A stretch of 64,000 bases of DNA from AP-15 sp963785565 (GCA_963785565.1 CAWAVV010000013.1:62001-126000); one strand, 5' to 3'; counted from the stretch's first letter, positions 43,264-51,638 are shown. Program-made: numbers and translations. Notes: generated by a model from the letters alone, not told the origin.

Positions 43264-43300
43264 AGGCCGGCGCCCATACGGATGGCGCCGGCCTTTCTTC
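43264..43300 (+). terminator. strong intrinsic terminator/attenuator between xoxF and xoxG
   Basis: GGCCGGCGCC (43265-43274) pairs perfectly with GGCGCCGGCC (43284-43293) around a 9-base loop and is followed by TTTCTTCT. It begins 23 bases behind the xoxF stop. Read-through at this site would set the ratio of xoxF to the downstream accessory genes. Confidence 0.85.
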
Positions 43301-43319
43301 TACGGCACAGCTCGTCCTG

Positions 43320-43757
43320 ATGAATCTCAGAAACGCCATCGCCGGGTCGCTGTTCGTTGCCATCGCCGCCATTTTCGGAACCAGTCTTGCGATCGCTGCC
43401 GAAAGCGGCCAACCGGCGCAAAAACCCTATACGATCGAAAACGGGAAGGTCGACAAAAAGACCTACAACGGATGGCGCCGCTACACCGAATCGTGCATGC
43501 GCTGTCACGGCCCCGACGGCGCCGGCAGTTCTTACGCTCCCGACCTTGTAGATTCGGCCCGGCACATGACGCAAGACCAGTTCAACGAAATCGTCGTCAA
43601 CGGCCGGATCAACGTCAACGCCGCCAGCGAAAACGTAATGCCGCCTTTCGGCACGGTAGAGGACGTCATGAGCTATCTCGACGACATCTGGGACTATCTG
43701 AAGGCTCGGGCCGATGGCGCCCTCGGTCGCGGACGCCCGCCGCGGATCGGTGATTGA
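43320..43757 (+). CDS. xoxG: cytochrome c(L)-like electron acceptor XoxG
   Basis: The 145-residue precursor has a signal peptide (AGSLFVAIAAIFGTSLAIAA) and one haem-binding CMRCH motif near residue 59. A late Met in SENVMPPFGTVEDVMSYL is the likely axial ligand. It is the dedicated acceptor of electrons from XoxF, passing them to the terminal oxidase chain. It lies behind the xoxF terminator and abuts xoxJ (TGAATG). Confidence 0.93.
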   Translation: MNLRNAIAGSLFVAIAAIFGTSLAIAAESGQPAQKPYTIENGKVDKKTYNGWRRYTESCMRCHGPDGAGSSYAPDLVDSARHMTQDQFNEIVVNGRINVNAASENVMPPFGTVEDVMSYLDDIWDYLKARADGALGRGRPPRIGD

Positions 43758-44585
43758 ATGCCTGGGCGAGCGCGCTGGCTCGCGGCGCTGCTCGGGGTTG
43801 GCCTCGCCTGCGGCGGCCGGCCGGCGGCGGCTCAGACCGCCGACATCGTCGACCGGAGCGCGCTCAAGGTCTGTGCTGATCCGAACAATCTGCCGTTCTC
43901 CAACGACAAGAAGGAAGGGTTCGAGAACAAGATTGCCGAGGTCATGGGCGCCGCGCTCGGGCTAAAGGTCGAATATACCTGGTTCCCGCAGGTTATCGGG
44001 TTTGTGCGAAACACATTGCAGGCGCATCGTTGCGATCTGGTGATGGGGACGGTTGCCGGCGACGACATCATGCAGACGACAAACCCATATTACTACACGA
44101 CTTACGTGATGCTGTACCGCTCCGACCAGAGGTTCGCCTTCGAGGGGTTGGAGGATCCGCGGCTGGCGAGCTTGCGCCTTGGCGTGGTCAGCGCAACGCC
44201 GCCTTCCGATCTTCTCGTGCGCCACGATCTGATGTCGCATGCCAAACCCTACCAGCTTACCGTCGACACACGCGCCGAATCTCCAACTCACCAGATGGTC
44301 CAAGATGTCGTCGACGGGACCATCGATGTCGGCCTTCTGTGGGGACCGATCGCCGGCTACTACCGCAAGCATGACGAACTGCCGCTGATCCTCGTGCCAC
44401 TCAAGGACGAGCCGGGTGCGGCGCGCATGAAATACCACATCGCGATGGGCGTCCGCGGGAACGAGCCTGAATGGCGCCGCCGCGTCAACGCGGTGATCCT
44501 CAAACAGCAACCGGAGATAACCGCCATCCTGCGTGATTACGGCGTTCCGCTGCTCAACGAGCAGGGCGAGCTGATCAACCCGTGA
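43758..44585 (+). CDS. xoxJ: XoxJ-like periplasmic binding protein
   Basis: The 275-residue product has a signal peptide (ARWLAALLGVGLACGGRPAA) and a type II periplasmic solute-binding fold. Visible segments are LKVCADPNNLPFSNDKKEGF, VEYTWFPQVIGFVRNTLQAH, CDLVMGTVAGDDIMQTTNPY, and VDGTIDVGLLWGPIAGYYRK. This pattern is that of MxaJ/XoxJ proteins, thought to help mature or activate XoxF. No ABC permease of the same type is adjacent, so it is not a simple nutrient importer. The stop overlaps the GTG start of the next gene. Confidence 0.93.
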   Translation: MPGRARWLAALLGVGLACGGRPAAAQTADIVDRSALKVCADPNNLPFSNDKKEGFENKIAEVMGAALGLKVEYTWFPQVIGFVRNTLQAHRCDLVMGTVAGDDIMQTTNPYYYTTYVMLYRSDQRFAFEGLEDPRLASLRLGVVSATPPSDLLVRHDLMSHAKPYQLTVDTRAESPTHQMVQDVVDGTIDVGLLWGPIAGYYRKHDELPLILVPLKDEPGAARMKYHIAMGVRGNEPEWRRRVNAVILKQQPEITAILRDYGVPLLNEQGELINP

Positions 44586-45151
44586 GGGCGAGGGCAACGA
44601 GACGGGCGATCGCCGGCCTTGTACTCGGCGTGTTGTCAGTTGCCAATCCTGGCGTTCGCGCCGAGCCGCCGCCGGAGCCCCAGGGATATCGGACGGGCAA
44701 CTATAGGGCGCCGACGCCCGCGACCATCGCCGACGGGACCGCGCTCGATACGTCGGCGGCGCGGCGGCTGTGGAAGGATGGCGGCGCAGTGTGGATCGAT
44801 GTTCTCGCCGCGCCGCATCGGCCGGCAAATTTGCCGGTGTCGGCCGTGTGGCTGCCGGTGCCGCGGCGCGATATTCCCGGCAGCTTTTGGCTGCCTGATG
44901 TCGGCCGCGGCGAACTCGATGCCAAGCTTGAAGCCTATTTCCGCACGAACCTCGATCGGGCCGCTCAGGGCCGGCGTAACGCGGCGGTGGTCTTTTATTG
45001 CCTCGCCAATTGCTGGATGAGTTGGAACGCTGCCAAGCGGGCGGCGAGCTGGGGCTATACGCGCGTCTATTGGTATCGCGACGGCACCGACGGGTGGGAG
45101 GCCGCCAAGCTGCCGCTGGCGGCGGCGGCGCCGGTCCCGGGATTTCAATGA
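44582..45151 (+). CDS. PQQ-dependent catabolism-associated rhodanese-like protein (CxxxCW motif)
   Basis: GTG start; 189 residues with a signal peptide (AIAGLVLGVLSVANPGVRA) and a rhodanese-like fold (ARRLWKDGGAVWIDVLAA, SFWLPDVGRGELD). The signature VVFYCLANCWMSWNAAKRAA carries two Cys separated by three residues followed by Trp. Members of this family (known by its Cys-Trp motif) occur only with PQQ enzymes. It is exported, so a redox or sulfur-relay role in the periplasm is likely but unproven. It overlaps the preceding and following genes by 4 bases each. Confidence 0.88.
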   Translation: MRARATRRAIAGLVLGVLSVANPGVRAEPPPEPQGYRTGNYRAPTPATIADGTALDTSAARRLWKDGGAVWIDVLAAPHRPANLPVSAVWLPVPRRDIPGSFWLPDVGRGELDAKLEAYFRTNLDRAAQGRRNAAVVFYCLANCWMSWNAAKRAASWGYTRVYWYRDGTDGWEAAKLPLAAAAPVPGFQ

Positions 45152-45918
45152 GCAAAGCTCTCGCCTTGGTGTGGCTGATGCTGATGACCGCCATGCCGCC
45201 GGCCGTGGGCGCCGAGTTCACCGCCGAGCGGGTTCACGAGATTCTGGCGGCGGCCTCGCCCGAGCGGCCGGCCGACCTTTCGGGGAAATCGCTAGAGAAT
45301 CTCGATTTGAGCAATTTCGATTTCAGTCGGGCAAACCTGTCTCGGACGAACCTGTTCGGCGCGAAATTGGTCGGCGCCGATTTTTCCCGCGCCAATCTGT
45401 CCGGTGCGAAGCTTGATCTCGCCTGGATTATGCGAGCGAATTTTACCGATGCCAATCTGTCGAATGCGAGCCTTCTCGGCTTGGTCGTCGCGTCCGGTCT
45501 GGACTATTCCCCTGGCGAGGCCCCGACATTCAGGGGCGCCAATTTCTCAGGGGCGCACATTCTCGCCCGCCTCGCCCGGTTCGACCTGCGCGGCGCCAAT
45601 TTTACCGGCGCGAGGATGGGCGCGGACATGACGAACCAGTCCATGGGGCTGATGCGAAGCGATCTTTCCGGCGCCGATCTGACGGGCGCCAATTTTGCCA
45701 AGGCCGATCTCAGCCGGGCGCTGCTGCGCTTTGCCAAACTGAGCGGGGCGAACTTGGCCGGAGCCAACTTGGCCGGCGCCGATCTTTCGGGCGCGGATTT
45801 GACCGGGGCCGATCTGACCGGCGCCAACGCGACCGAGGCTGATTTCGGCGACGCAGTCCTGACAAACGCCCGCGGGCTCGGCACAATCAAGGGCTGGCGC
45901 CCCCCGCAGCGGCGATAG
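45148..45918 (+). CDS. exported pentapeptide-repeat protein in the xox cluster
   Basis: The 256-residue product has a signal peptide (ALALVWLMLMTAMPPAVGA). From about residue 45 on it has A(D/N)LSG-type pentapeptides in long runs (NLDLSNFDFSRANLSRTNLF; ADLSGADLTGADLTGANATE), broken once near residues 110-150. Such repeats fold as a right-handed square beta-helix. The start ATG overlaps the stop of the rhodanese-like gene, so it is part of the operon. It has no enzyme motif; a scaffold or binding role is possible. It ends 6 bases from the convergent gene. Confidence 0.88.
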   Translation: MSKALALVWLMLMTAMPPAVGAEFTAERVHEILAAASPERPADLSGKSLENLDLSNFDFSRANLSRTNLFGAKLVGADFSRANLSGAKLDLAWIMRANFTDANLSNASLLGLVVASGLDYSPGEAPTFRGANFSGAHILARLARFDLRGANFTGARMGADMTNQSMGLMRSDLSGADLTGANFAKADLSRALLRFAKLSGANLAGANLAGADLSGADLTGADLTGANATEADFGDAVLTNARGLGTIKGWRPPQRR

Positions 45919-45924
45919 CTTCCC

Positions 45925-46557
45925 TTATTGCGAGGCGGCGCTCTGCAATGCTCTTGCCCAGGCGCCGAGCCGAGCATCGAGCGCCACCGGCGTCTCGCAG
46001 GCATAGCGTATCGTGCGTAGAATCTCTTCGAAATTTCGCGCGGTGAAGTCGTGGCGCTGCTGCAAGTCGATGCGTCTCGCGGCAGCCTCTCCAGTGGCGT
46101 CAGACGGGATGGCGTTGAGCTCGCTCGCAAGCCGCGCAACGAGGTCGGCGAGTTCTCGCTGCCGTCGACCGATCTCTTTCAGCTCTTCGATTAGACCGGC
46201 GCGCTCGCGATTGCTCTCGTCGAGAAGCCCGAGAAAAGCTAACCCGAGGCGGTGCTGGCGATCCCCCGACAAGGTCCGGGCGAAAGCAGCGATCTCGGTC
46301 AGGCCTTCTCCCGTCGATACCTGGCGCGGCGCGAGACGCCGAACCAGATCGGCGACAGCGGGATCGGCACGCCAGTCGCCGAAATCGTTGAGCGACCGCC
46401 CGTTCCAGTACGCCGCTGCTGCGAGCTTCGGGACCAAACGCTGTTGGCAAGGCCAATCGGGATCCTCGGTTCGCGGCAACGGCGAGCATACGCCAACGGC
46501 GGCGACGAACGCCGCCGCGCACAATGTCGTCATCGCCAGGAAGTATCCGCGGAACAC
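45925..46557 (-). CDS. exported protein of unknown function, last gene of the PQQ-associated ABC operon
   Basis: GTG start; 210 residues with an N-terminal hydrophobic signal (YFLAMTTLCAAAFVAAVGVC). It is then mostly helical with likely coiled coil (ERAGLIEELKEIGRRQRELA), and Cys residues at CSPLPRTEDPDWPCQQR and near RYACETP. It starts 3 bases behind the permease stop in a tight operon. It has no recognised domain. Its position suggests it works with the ABC transporter, perhaps as a periplasmic partner. Confidence 0.75.
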   Translation of the reverse strand: MFRGYFLAMTTLCAAAFVAAVGVCSPLPRTEDPDWPCQQRLVPKLAAAAYWNGRSLNDFGDWRADPAVADLVRRLAPRQVSTGEGLTEIAAFARTLSGDRQHRLGLAFLGLLDESNRERAGLIEELKEIGRRQRELADLVARLASELNAIPSDATGEAAARRIDLQQRHDFTARNFEEILRTIRYACETPVALDARLGAWARALQSAASQ

Positions 46558-46560
46558 GCC

Positions 46561-47364
46561 TTACTCGGCGGCGCGGCGGGCCATCAGCCCCTTGGCCGGG
46601 TCATAGCCGTAGACCGCCAGCGCGAGAAAGACGATCGTCGAGACGATCAGCACGACCGCCGACACCGGTTCGAGCTGACCGTAGAGCGCAAACCGGATCA
46701 GCTCGACGGCGTGGGTGAACGGGTTGACCTGGCAAATCCGGTAAAGCCAGAGGCTCGCTTCCTTGACATGCCACAGCGGATAAAGCGCCGAGGATGCAAA
46801 AAACATCGGAAAGATCACGAAATTCATCACGCTGGCAAAATTCTCAAGCTGCCGGATCGCCGAGGACAGCAGCAGGCCGAGCGCCCCCAGCATCAGCCCG
46901 GCGAGGATCAGCGCCGGCAGCACGGCGATATAGCCGTACCATGGCGGCTCGATCTCCCAGATCAACGCGATCGCCAGAAAGGCATAGGCCTGCAATACCG
47001 AGACGATCACTCCTGCGAACAGCTTGGCCGTCAGCAAGAACCAGCGCGGCAACGGGCTGACCATCAGCACCCGCATGCTGCCCATTTCGCGGTCGTAGAC
47101 CATCGACAGCGAGCTCAACATGCCGTTGAACATCAGAATCATCGCGATCAGGCCGGGAGCGATGTAGATCGAATACGGGATATAGGTGTCGTAGGGCGGG
47201 ATGATCGAGACGCCGAGCACAAACTGAAAGCCGGTGGCGAAGATCGCGAGCCAGACGAGGGGCCGCACCAGCGCCGAAAAGAAACGGCCGCGCTGGTTCA
47301 GAAACCGCAGCCATTCGCGAATCGAGACGCCGATCAGGCAGCGCAGATAATGGATCGGCCTCAT
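46561..47364 (-). CDS. ABC-2 type permease of the PQQ-associated transporter
   Basis: The 267-residue product has six hydrophobic segments, among them RPLVWLAIFATGFQFVLGVS, YIAPGLIAMILMFNGML and VMNFVIFPMFFASSALYPLW, the last with the ABC-2 family pattern near FFASSALYP. It has the loop VYDREMGSMRVLMVSPLPRW that contacts the ATPase. ABC-2 permeases usually export. It overlaps the ATPase gene by 4 bases, and the pair forms an exporter encoded with PQQ-dependent alcohol oxidation genes. Confidence 0.92.
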   Translation of the reverse strand: MRPIHYLRCLIGVSIREWLRFLNQRGRFFSALVRPLVWLAIFATGFQFVLGVSIIPPYDTYIPYSIYIAPGLIAMILMFNGMLSSLSMVYDREMGSMRVLMVSPLPRWFLLTAKLFAGVIVSVLQAYAFLAIALIWEIEPPWYGYIAVLPALILAGLMLGALGLLLSSAIRQLENFASVMNFVIFPMFFASSALYPLWHVKEASLWLYRICQVNPFTHAVELIRFALYGQLEPVSAVVLIVSTIVFLALAVYGYDPAKGLMARRAAE

Positions 47365-48128
47365 GCCGCCGCGCGCTCCTGCACCAGGGTTTCGAACGCG
47401 GCGCGCAGCGAGGAGGCCCGGGTTTCGCCGAGAAGCTGCGCGGCGCCGCCGTCGGCCCGCACCTCGCCCTTGTGAAGAACGATCACCCGCGCGCCTTCAC
47501 CGGCTTCGTCGATCAGATGGGTAGCCCAAAGCGCCGCCAGCCCTTCTTCACGACAGAGTTCGCGGACATGATCCAGCAGAAACTGCCGGCTCGAAATATC
47601 GAGCCCGACGGTCGGCTCGTCGAGCAGCAAGAGCCGGGGGCGATGCAGCAGGGCGCGTGCGATCTCGACGCGCCGCCGCTGGCCGCCGCTCAGCAAGCGG
47701 ACTTTGTCCCGGCGCCGCTCTTCGAGCCCGACCCGTTCCACTTCGGCCGCAATCCGCTCGGCCGCTTCGCGACGCGAGAGCCCATGAAGGGCGCAGTGGT
47801 AGAAGAGGTTCTGCTCGACCGTCAGATCGAGGTCGAGGGTCGGTTGTTGGAATACGACCCCCATCAGCCGCAGGCACTCCAACGCCTGCTCGCGGATATC
47901 CATGCCGAAGACACGGATCATCCCCTCACCCTGGGCATAAAGCCGCGTCGCAAGCGAAAACAGCGTCGTCTTCCCGGCGCCATTCAGCCCCAGCAACACG
48001 GTGAACTCGCCGGGTTCAATCGCGAAGGAAACCCCGTCCAGCGCTCGCCGCCGCCCAAAGCGGTGTCCGAGCCCCTCGACGGCGAATGCGGGAACGGTCA
48101 CGAAAGCCTCATGGGCGGGAGACGACAC
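47361..48128 (-). CDS. ABC transporter ATP-binding protein, PQQ-dependent catabolism-associated
   Basis: The 255-residue product is a single ABC ATPase domain: Walker A LGLNGAGKTT, Q-loop GVVFQQPTLDLDLTVEQNL, signature LLSGGQRRRVEIA, Walker B LLLLDEPTVGLD and switch His in LWATHLIDE. The association with a CxxxCW protein, a beta-propeller and a solute-binding protein matches the known PQQ-associated ABC cassette. It overlaps both neighbours, so the operon is translationally coupled. The transported compound is not known. Confidence 0.93.
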   Translation of the reverse strand: MSSPAHEAFVTVPAFAVEGLGHRFGRRRALDGVSFAIEPGEFTVLLGLNGAGKTTLFSLATRLYAQGEGMIRVFGMDIREQALECLRLMGVVFQQPTLDLDLTVEQNLFYHCALHGLSRREAAERIAAEVERVGLEERRRDKVRLLSGGQRRRVEIARALLHRPRLLLLDEPTVGLDISSRQFLLDHVRELCREEGLAALWATHLIDEAGEGARVIVLHKGEVRADGGAAQLLGETRASSLRAAFETLVQERAAA

Positions 48129-49089
48129 CCCAGGGCGACTGGCCGACGGGGACCGATTTAATCACTTTTTGCGCCGCCACGTCGATCACCGAGATATCGT
48201 TGCTGACCCCGTTGGTCGTGTAAAGCCGGCTCTGGTCCGGGCTGAACGCGAGGCTCCAGACCCGCTGACCCACCAGCAGGTAGCGCAGCACGTCATAGGA
48301 CTGCGCATCGACCACCGCGACCCGGTTGGCTGGGCCAAGGGCGACGAAGGCAAGTTTGCGGTCCTTGGTAATGGCGATCCCGACCGGCTGAATCGCCTCG
48401 GTCGGCACCCCGGGAACGGCGAAGTTGATCTTTTTTACGATCTGGCGCTTGGCGGCGTCGATGACGCTGACCGTGCCGCCGATTTCGGCGGACACCCATA
48501 CTTGCGCGCCGTCAGCGGTCCATACGGCGCGGCGCGGACGGCTGTCGACCAGGATGTTGGCGACGACCTTGCGCTCCGCCGTGTCGATCACGTGCGCCAT
48601 GTTGGTGGTTTCGGAAGTGTTGACGAGGTATTTCCCGTCCGGGCTGACGCCCATACCTTCCGGCTCGACGCCGACCGGGATCTCGGTAACGACGGCGCCC
48701 TGCTCGATGTCGACGATGGTGACGAGGTTGTCGTCTTCGTTGGCGACGTAGAGGAGCTTGCCGGCGGGATCGAGCGCGAAGAATTCGGGATCGGTTCCGC
48801 TCGGCAAAGTGCGGACTACTTTATTCGAGGCGAGATCGAGCACCTCGATGTGGTCGCTGTCGCTCGCACAAATATAGAGCGACTTTGCATCCTTCGACAG
48901 CAGGATGCCGCGCGGGCGCTGGCCGACGGGGATCGTTTTGACCGGTTCGAGGGAGCCGCCGTCGACGACGGTGATCGTGTTGTCCTTTTCGTTCGACACA
49001 TAGATCGTCTCCGCCGCCGCGATCCGGGCGGCGCCGAGGAGCGCCACGGCCAAAGCCGCCGCAATTCGGCCGATCATTCCATTCGGCAT
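48109..49089 (-). CDS. PQQ-dependent catabolism-associated beta-propeller protein (YVTN repeats)
   Basis: The 326-residue product has a signal peptide (IAAALAVALLGAARIAAA) and seven YVTN-type blades (ETIYVSNEKDNTITVVDGGS; KLLYVANEDDNLVTIVDIEQ; SRLYTTNGVSNDISVIDVAA). It would be a periplasmic propeller lacking PQQ-binding Trp-docking motifs. It overlaps the ATPase gene downstream and the solute-binding gene upstream. Known families of this type always occur with PQQ dehydrogenases; a role in electron transfer or enzyme assembly is possible. ATG 49077 is an alternative start. Confidence 0.9.
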   Translation of the reverse strand: MPNGMIGRIAAALAVALLGAARIAAAETIYVSNEKDNTITVVDGGSLEPVKTIPVGQRPRGILLSKDAKSLYICASDSDHIEVLDLASNKVVRTLPSGTDPEFFALDPAGKLLYVANEDDNLVTIVDIEQGAVVTEIPVGVEPEGMGVSPDGKYLVNTSETTNMAHVIDTAERKVVANILVDSRPRRAVWTADGAQVWVSAEIGGTVSVIDAAKRQIVKKINFAVPGVPTEAIQPVGIAITKDRKLAFVALGPANRVAVVDAQSYDVLRYLLVGQRVWSLAFSPDQSRLYTTNGVSNDISVIDVAAQKVIKSVPVGQSPWGVVSRP

Positions 49090-50279
49090 TTCGTCTCAGG
49101 CTTATCGATCCCGAGGGTGTCGAGCTCGGAGAACTGGTGCAGAAAACCCGGCTGCGGTGACACCGAGACGAGTGAGCGGTCATCGGCGAGCAGGACCGGC
49201 TGGCGCAGCTGGCCGTCCCACGAGCGGAAACCGAGCCGCGCGCCCTTGTAGGCGGCCAGCTCGAAACGGTCGCTGCGCATAAAGGCGGAAATCACGGCGG
49301 GGTCGGTGGATTGCGTCCGGGTTGCCGCCTCTCCGACGGCGCGCACCGCCATCCAAGCCGCGTAGTCGCGGTCGGTCATCCAGCGCTTGGCCTGGCGGAG
49401 AAAGCGATCCTGCAGCTGGGTTGCGCCCCATTGCTCGTGCGGCCGGGCCCACGCGCTCGGCACCAGGCCTTGTGTTCCGGCGACCGGGCGCGGGTCGAAA
49501 GTTCGGTAGGAGAGATCGTCGCCGAATTCGTCGTCTTCATCGGCAACCACCAGCACGTCGTAGCTGATCCCCTGGGTGAAGCGCGCGACTTCGGCCTGGA
49601 TCGCGAAGTGGCCGGTATCGGTCCGCCGCGCGCCCGGGACAAAGGTCCAGGGTTTCTCTTCGACGATGTGCGCCTGAAACTTCAACGCGGCGTGCCGGAT
49701 ATCGGCCGCAAATTCGCGGTCGCCGTCACTGTGGCCGACGACGAGCAGCAGATTGGGCCAACGCTTGACGACAAGATATTGAACAAGCGCGTCGGCCAGC
49801 ATCGCCCGGCTCGGCAATAGATGGAGGATGTTGGCGCGACAATCCGCGCCCCGCAACCGGTCATCGGGCGCACCGCTATCCAAAAGCGTCACGTGGGCGG
49901 CGTCCGGCAGGGCCGCGATTGTCAGCAGCTGCTGCGCATCGAGATCGGTCACAACGAGTCGCACACCTCTTGCCACGAGAGCGCGGAAAGCGCCGGCAAG
50001 GTCGCCGTTTTCGGGCGCAATGCTCTCGACCAGCTCGAAGGACTGGCCGGTGAACTGGCCGGTGGTGTTGTTATCGCTGATACCAAGACGAGCCCCCTGG
50101 ATCCCCTCGTCCTCTGGCGGCTGGTCGAGATAGGTCAGCGGCAATGTCCGTTTCATCGATTGCGACAGCCACCCGATCCTCACGGTCTGTCCGCCGGCGC
50201 GGACCCCAGCCACCGGCGCGGCCAGCACCACAATCACGACAGCCAGCAGAACTGCACAGCGACCGCGGCTGCCGATCAT
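49074..50279 (-). CDS. periplasmic substrate-binding protein of the PQQ-associated ABC system
   Basis: The 401-residue product has a signal peptide (CAVLLAVVIVVLAAPVAG) and a type I periplasmic-binding fold (RIGWLSQSMKRTLPLTYLDQ; GARLGISDNNTTGQFTGQSF; LVVTDLDAQQLLTIAALPD; DVLVVADEDDEFGD). It is of branched-chain amino acid receptor type but belongs with the PQQ cassette. An export-type permease with a binding protein is unusual, so the protein may sense or deliver a periplasmic compound. It follows the cytochrome c gene by 16 bases. Confidence 0.88.
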   Translation of the reverse strand: MIGSRGRCAVLLAVVIVVLAAPVAGVRAGGQTVRIGWLSQSMKRTLPLTYLDQPPEDEGIQGARLGISDNNTTGQFTGQSFELVESIAPENGDLAGAFRALVARGVRLVVTDLDAQQLLTIAALPDAAHVTLLDSGAPDDRLRGADCRANILHLLPSRAMLADALVQYLVVKRWPNLLLVVGHSDGDREFAADIRHAALKFQAHIVEEKPWTFVPGARRTDTGHFAIQAEVARFTQGISYDVLVVADEDDEFGDDLSYRTFDPRPVAGTQGLVPSAWARPHEQWGATQLQDRFLRQAKRWMTDRDYAAWMAVRAVGEAATRTQSTDPAVISAFMRSDRFELAAYKGARLGFRSWDGQLRQPVLLADDRSLVSVSPQPGFLHQFSELDTLGIDKPETKCRME

Positions 50280-50295
50280 CGCGAAGTCCGACGGC

Positions 50296-50670
50296 TCACT
50301 TCAGCGTCTCGAGATAGGCGATCAAATCGGCACGCTCCGTTTTGTCCTTGATCCCGGGGAAAATCATCTTTGTCCCGGCGACCATCGCGTGCGGGTCGGT
50401 CAAATAGACATCGAGAGTTTGGGGGTTCCAAGTGTGTTTGAAATTCTTCATCGCATCGGAATAATTATAGTTGTCGAGACTCGCCGATTTGCGGCCGACG
50501 ATCCCGAACAGGCTGGGCCCGACCTTGTTTTTGCCGGGCTCGTTGGTGTGGCAGAGGGCACATTTCTTGAACGTCGTCTTGCCCGCCTCGATGTCGGCGG
50601 CCGCGGCGGAACCGGCCGCGGCTAACGATAGCAAAATAGCGAAGACATCAGATCTGACCAAAAATCGCAT
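50296..50670 (-). CDS. class I cytochrome c
   Basis: From ATG 50670 (GGGGGGAAG upstream) the protein has 124 residues. It has a signal peptide (VFAILLSLAAAGSAAAAD), a CALCH haem site, VGPSLFGIVGRKSA, and the axial Met in AGTKMIFPGI, followed by the C-terminal helix ERADLIAYLETLK. It resembles mitochondrial-type cytochrome c2/c550. It is the first gene of the six-gene minus-strand operon and could take electrons from XoxG, or from other quinoproteins, to the oxidase. Confidence 0.92.
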   Translation of the reverse strand: MRFLVRSDVFAILLSLAAAGSAAAADIEAGKTTFKKCALCHTNEPGKNKVGPSLFGIVGRKSASLDNYNYSDAMKNFKHTWNPQTLDVYLTDPHAMVAGTKMIFPGIKDKTERADLIAYLETLK

Positions 50671-50863
50671 TCTTCCCCCCGCCGCATTGACCTTCTGGGG
50701 GAGTGCTCGGCGCAAGCCGGGACCCGCCAGACCAAGAGTCTCGTCGTTTGTGTCACGTAATCCGACGATCGCCGCTCAAAACCCATGTGCCGCAACGCCT
50801 ATCAACCAGAATAGGTGGGAGGACGCAAATGACGGCTTGCCGCGGCAACCATGGCGGCGGGCT

Positions 50864-51280
50864 TCAGGACGCCGGGGGATCAGCAGGCGCAGCGGGAAGC
50901 CGCAGGGATGCGATGAGTCCCGGGTGACTATCGCGCAGACTGAGGGCGCCCTGGTGCACGCGTGCGATCGCATCGACGATGCTCAGGCCCGATCCGATCC
51001 CCGCCTCGCAGCGGTTTCCGCGGCCTCAGCCGAGAGTCCGCGAGCAGATAGACGGCGCTCGCACCCGCGATCCCGACGGCGTGCACTCGGATGGCCTCGA
51101 TGGCGACGCGTATGCCGAGATCGCGCAGCTGCTCGCCGATCTCGGCGGAATCAGCCTTGATCCCAGCATCGTTCCACCGATCGAAATTACCGGCGGCGCG
51201 CCACCATAGCATTGCGACGAGGATCAGCGACGATACGGCGAAAAACGCGGTGAGCCCAGCCCTAGATACACCGACGTTGG
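50864..51280 (-). pseudogene. remnant of a sensor histidine kinase
   Basis: The minus strand reads a transmembrane start (LTAFFAVSSLILVAMLWW) and part of a sensor region (DSAEIGEQLRDLGIRVAIEA, AVGIAGASAVYLLADSRLR). After a frame change it jumps straight to the extreme C-terminus GIGSGLSIVDAIARVHQGAL and ends at 50864. The dimerisation His box, the N box and most of the ATP-binding domain are missing, so a large internal deletion has occurred. It directly follows a response-regulator remnant, so both come from one lost two-component system. Confidence 0.75.
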
Positions 51281-51290
51281 GGGCGACAGC

Positions 51291-51481
51291 CTAACCCTCC
51301 ACTCCAAGCCGATAGCCGATGCCACGCACCGTATGGAGCAAGGGCGCCTGAATCCGTTATCGATCTTTTGCCGCAGCCGGCTGATGTGGACGTCGATGAC
51401 GTTGGTCTGCGGGTCGAAATGATGCTCCCAGACATTTTCGAGCAACATTGTCCCGATCACTGCTTGCTCTGTGTGACGCAT
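51291..51481 (-). pseudogene. C-terminal remnant of an OmpR-type response regulator
   Basis: The segment MLLENVWEHHFDPQTNVIDV, HISRLRQKIDNGF and, after a one-base frameshift near 51345, APLLHTVRGIGYRLGVEG is the winged-helix DNA-binding end of an OmpR/PhoB regulator. The receiver domain is absent upstream. It stops 10 bases before the histidine kinase remnant. Confidence 0.8.
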
Positions 51482-51638
51482 CTGCTGGTTCGCTCGTCCC
51501 CGGTGTCAATTCGCTAAAGAAGCGACCCGCGGATCGAACTGCCGCCGGCGCCCCTTGGCCCCGCGCGGCGGATTGTTTGTAGGAAAATGGCCGGACACGA
51601 CGCCCGGCGGATCACGGTTCGCGGCGGCGATGCACTGA

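Noticed and set aside
38363..46557. Lanmodulin or other EF-hand lanthanide-binding protein among the small genes
   Set aside because: None of the small proteins shows the DxDxD EF-hand pattern.
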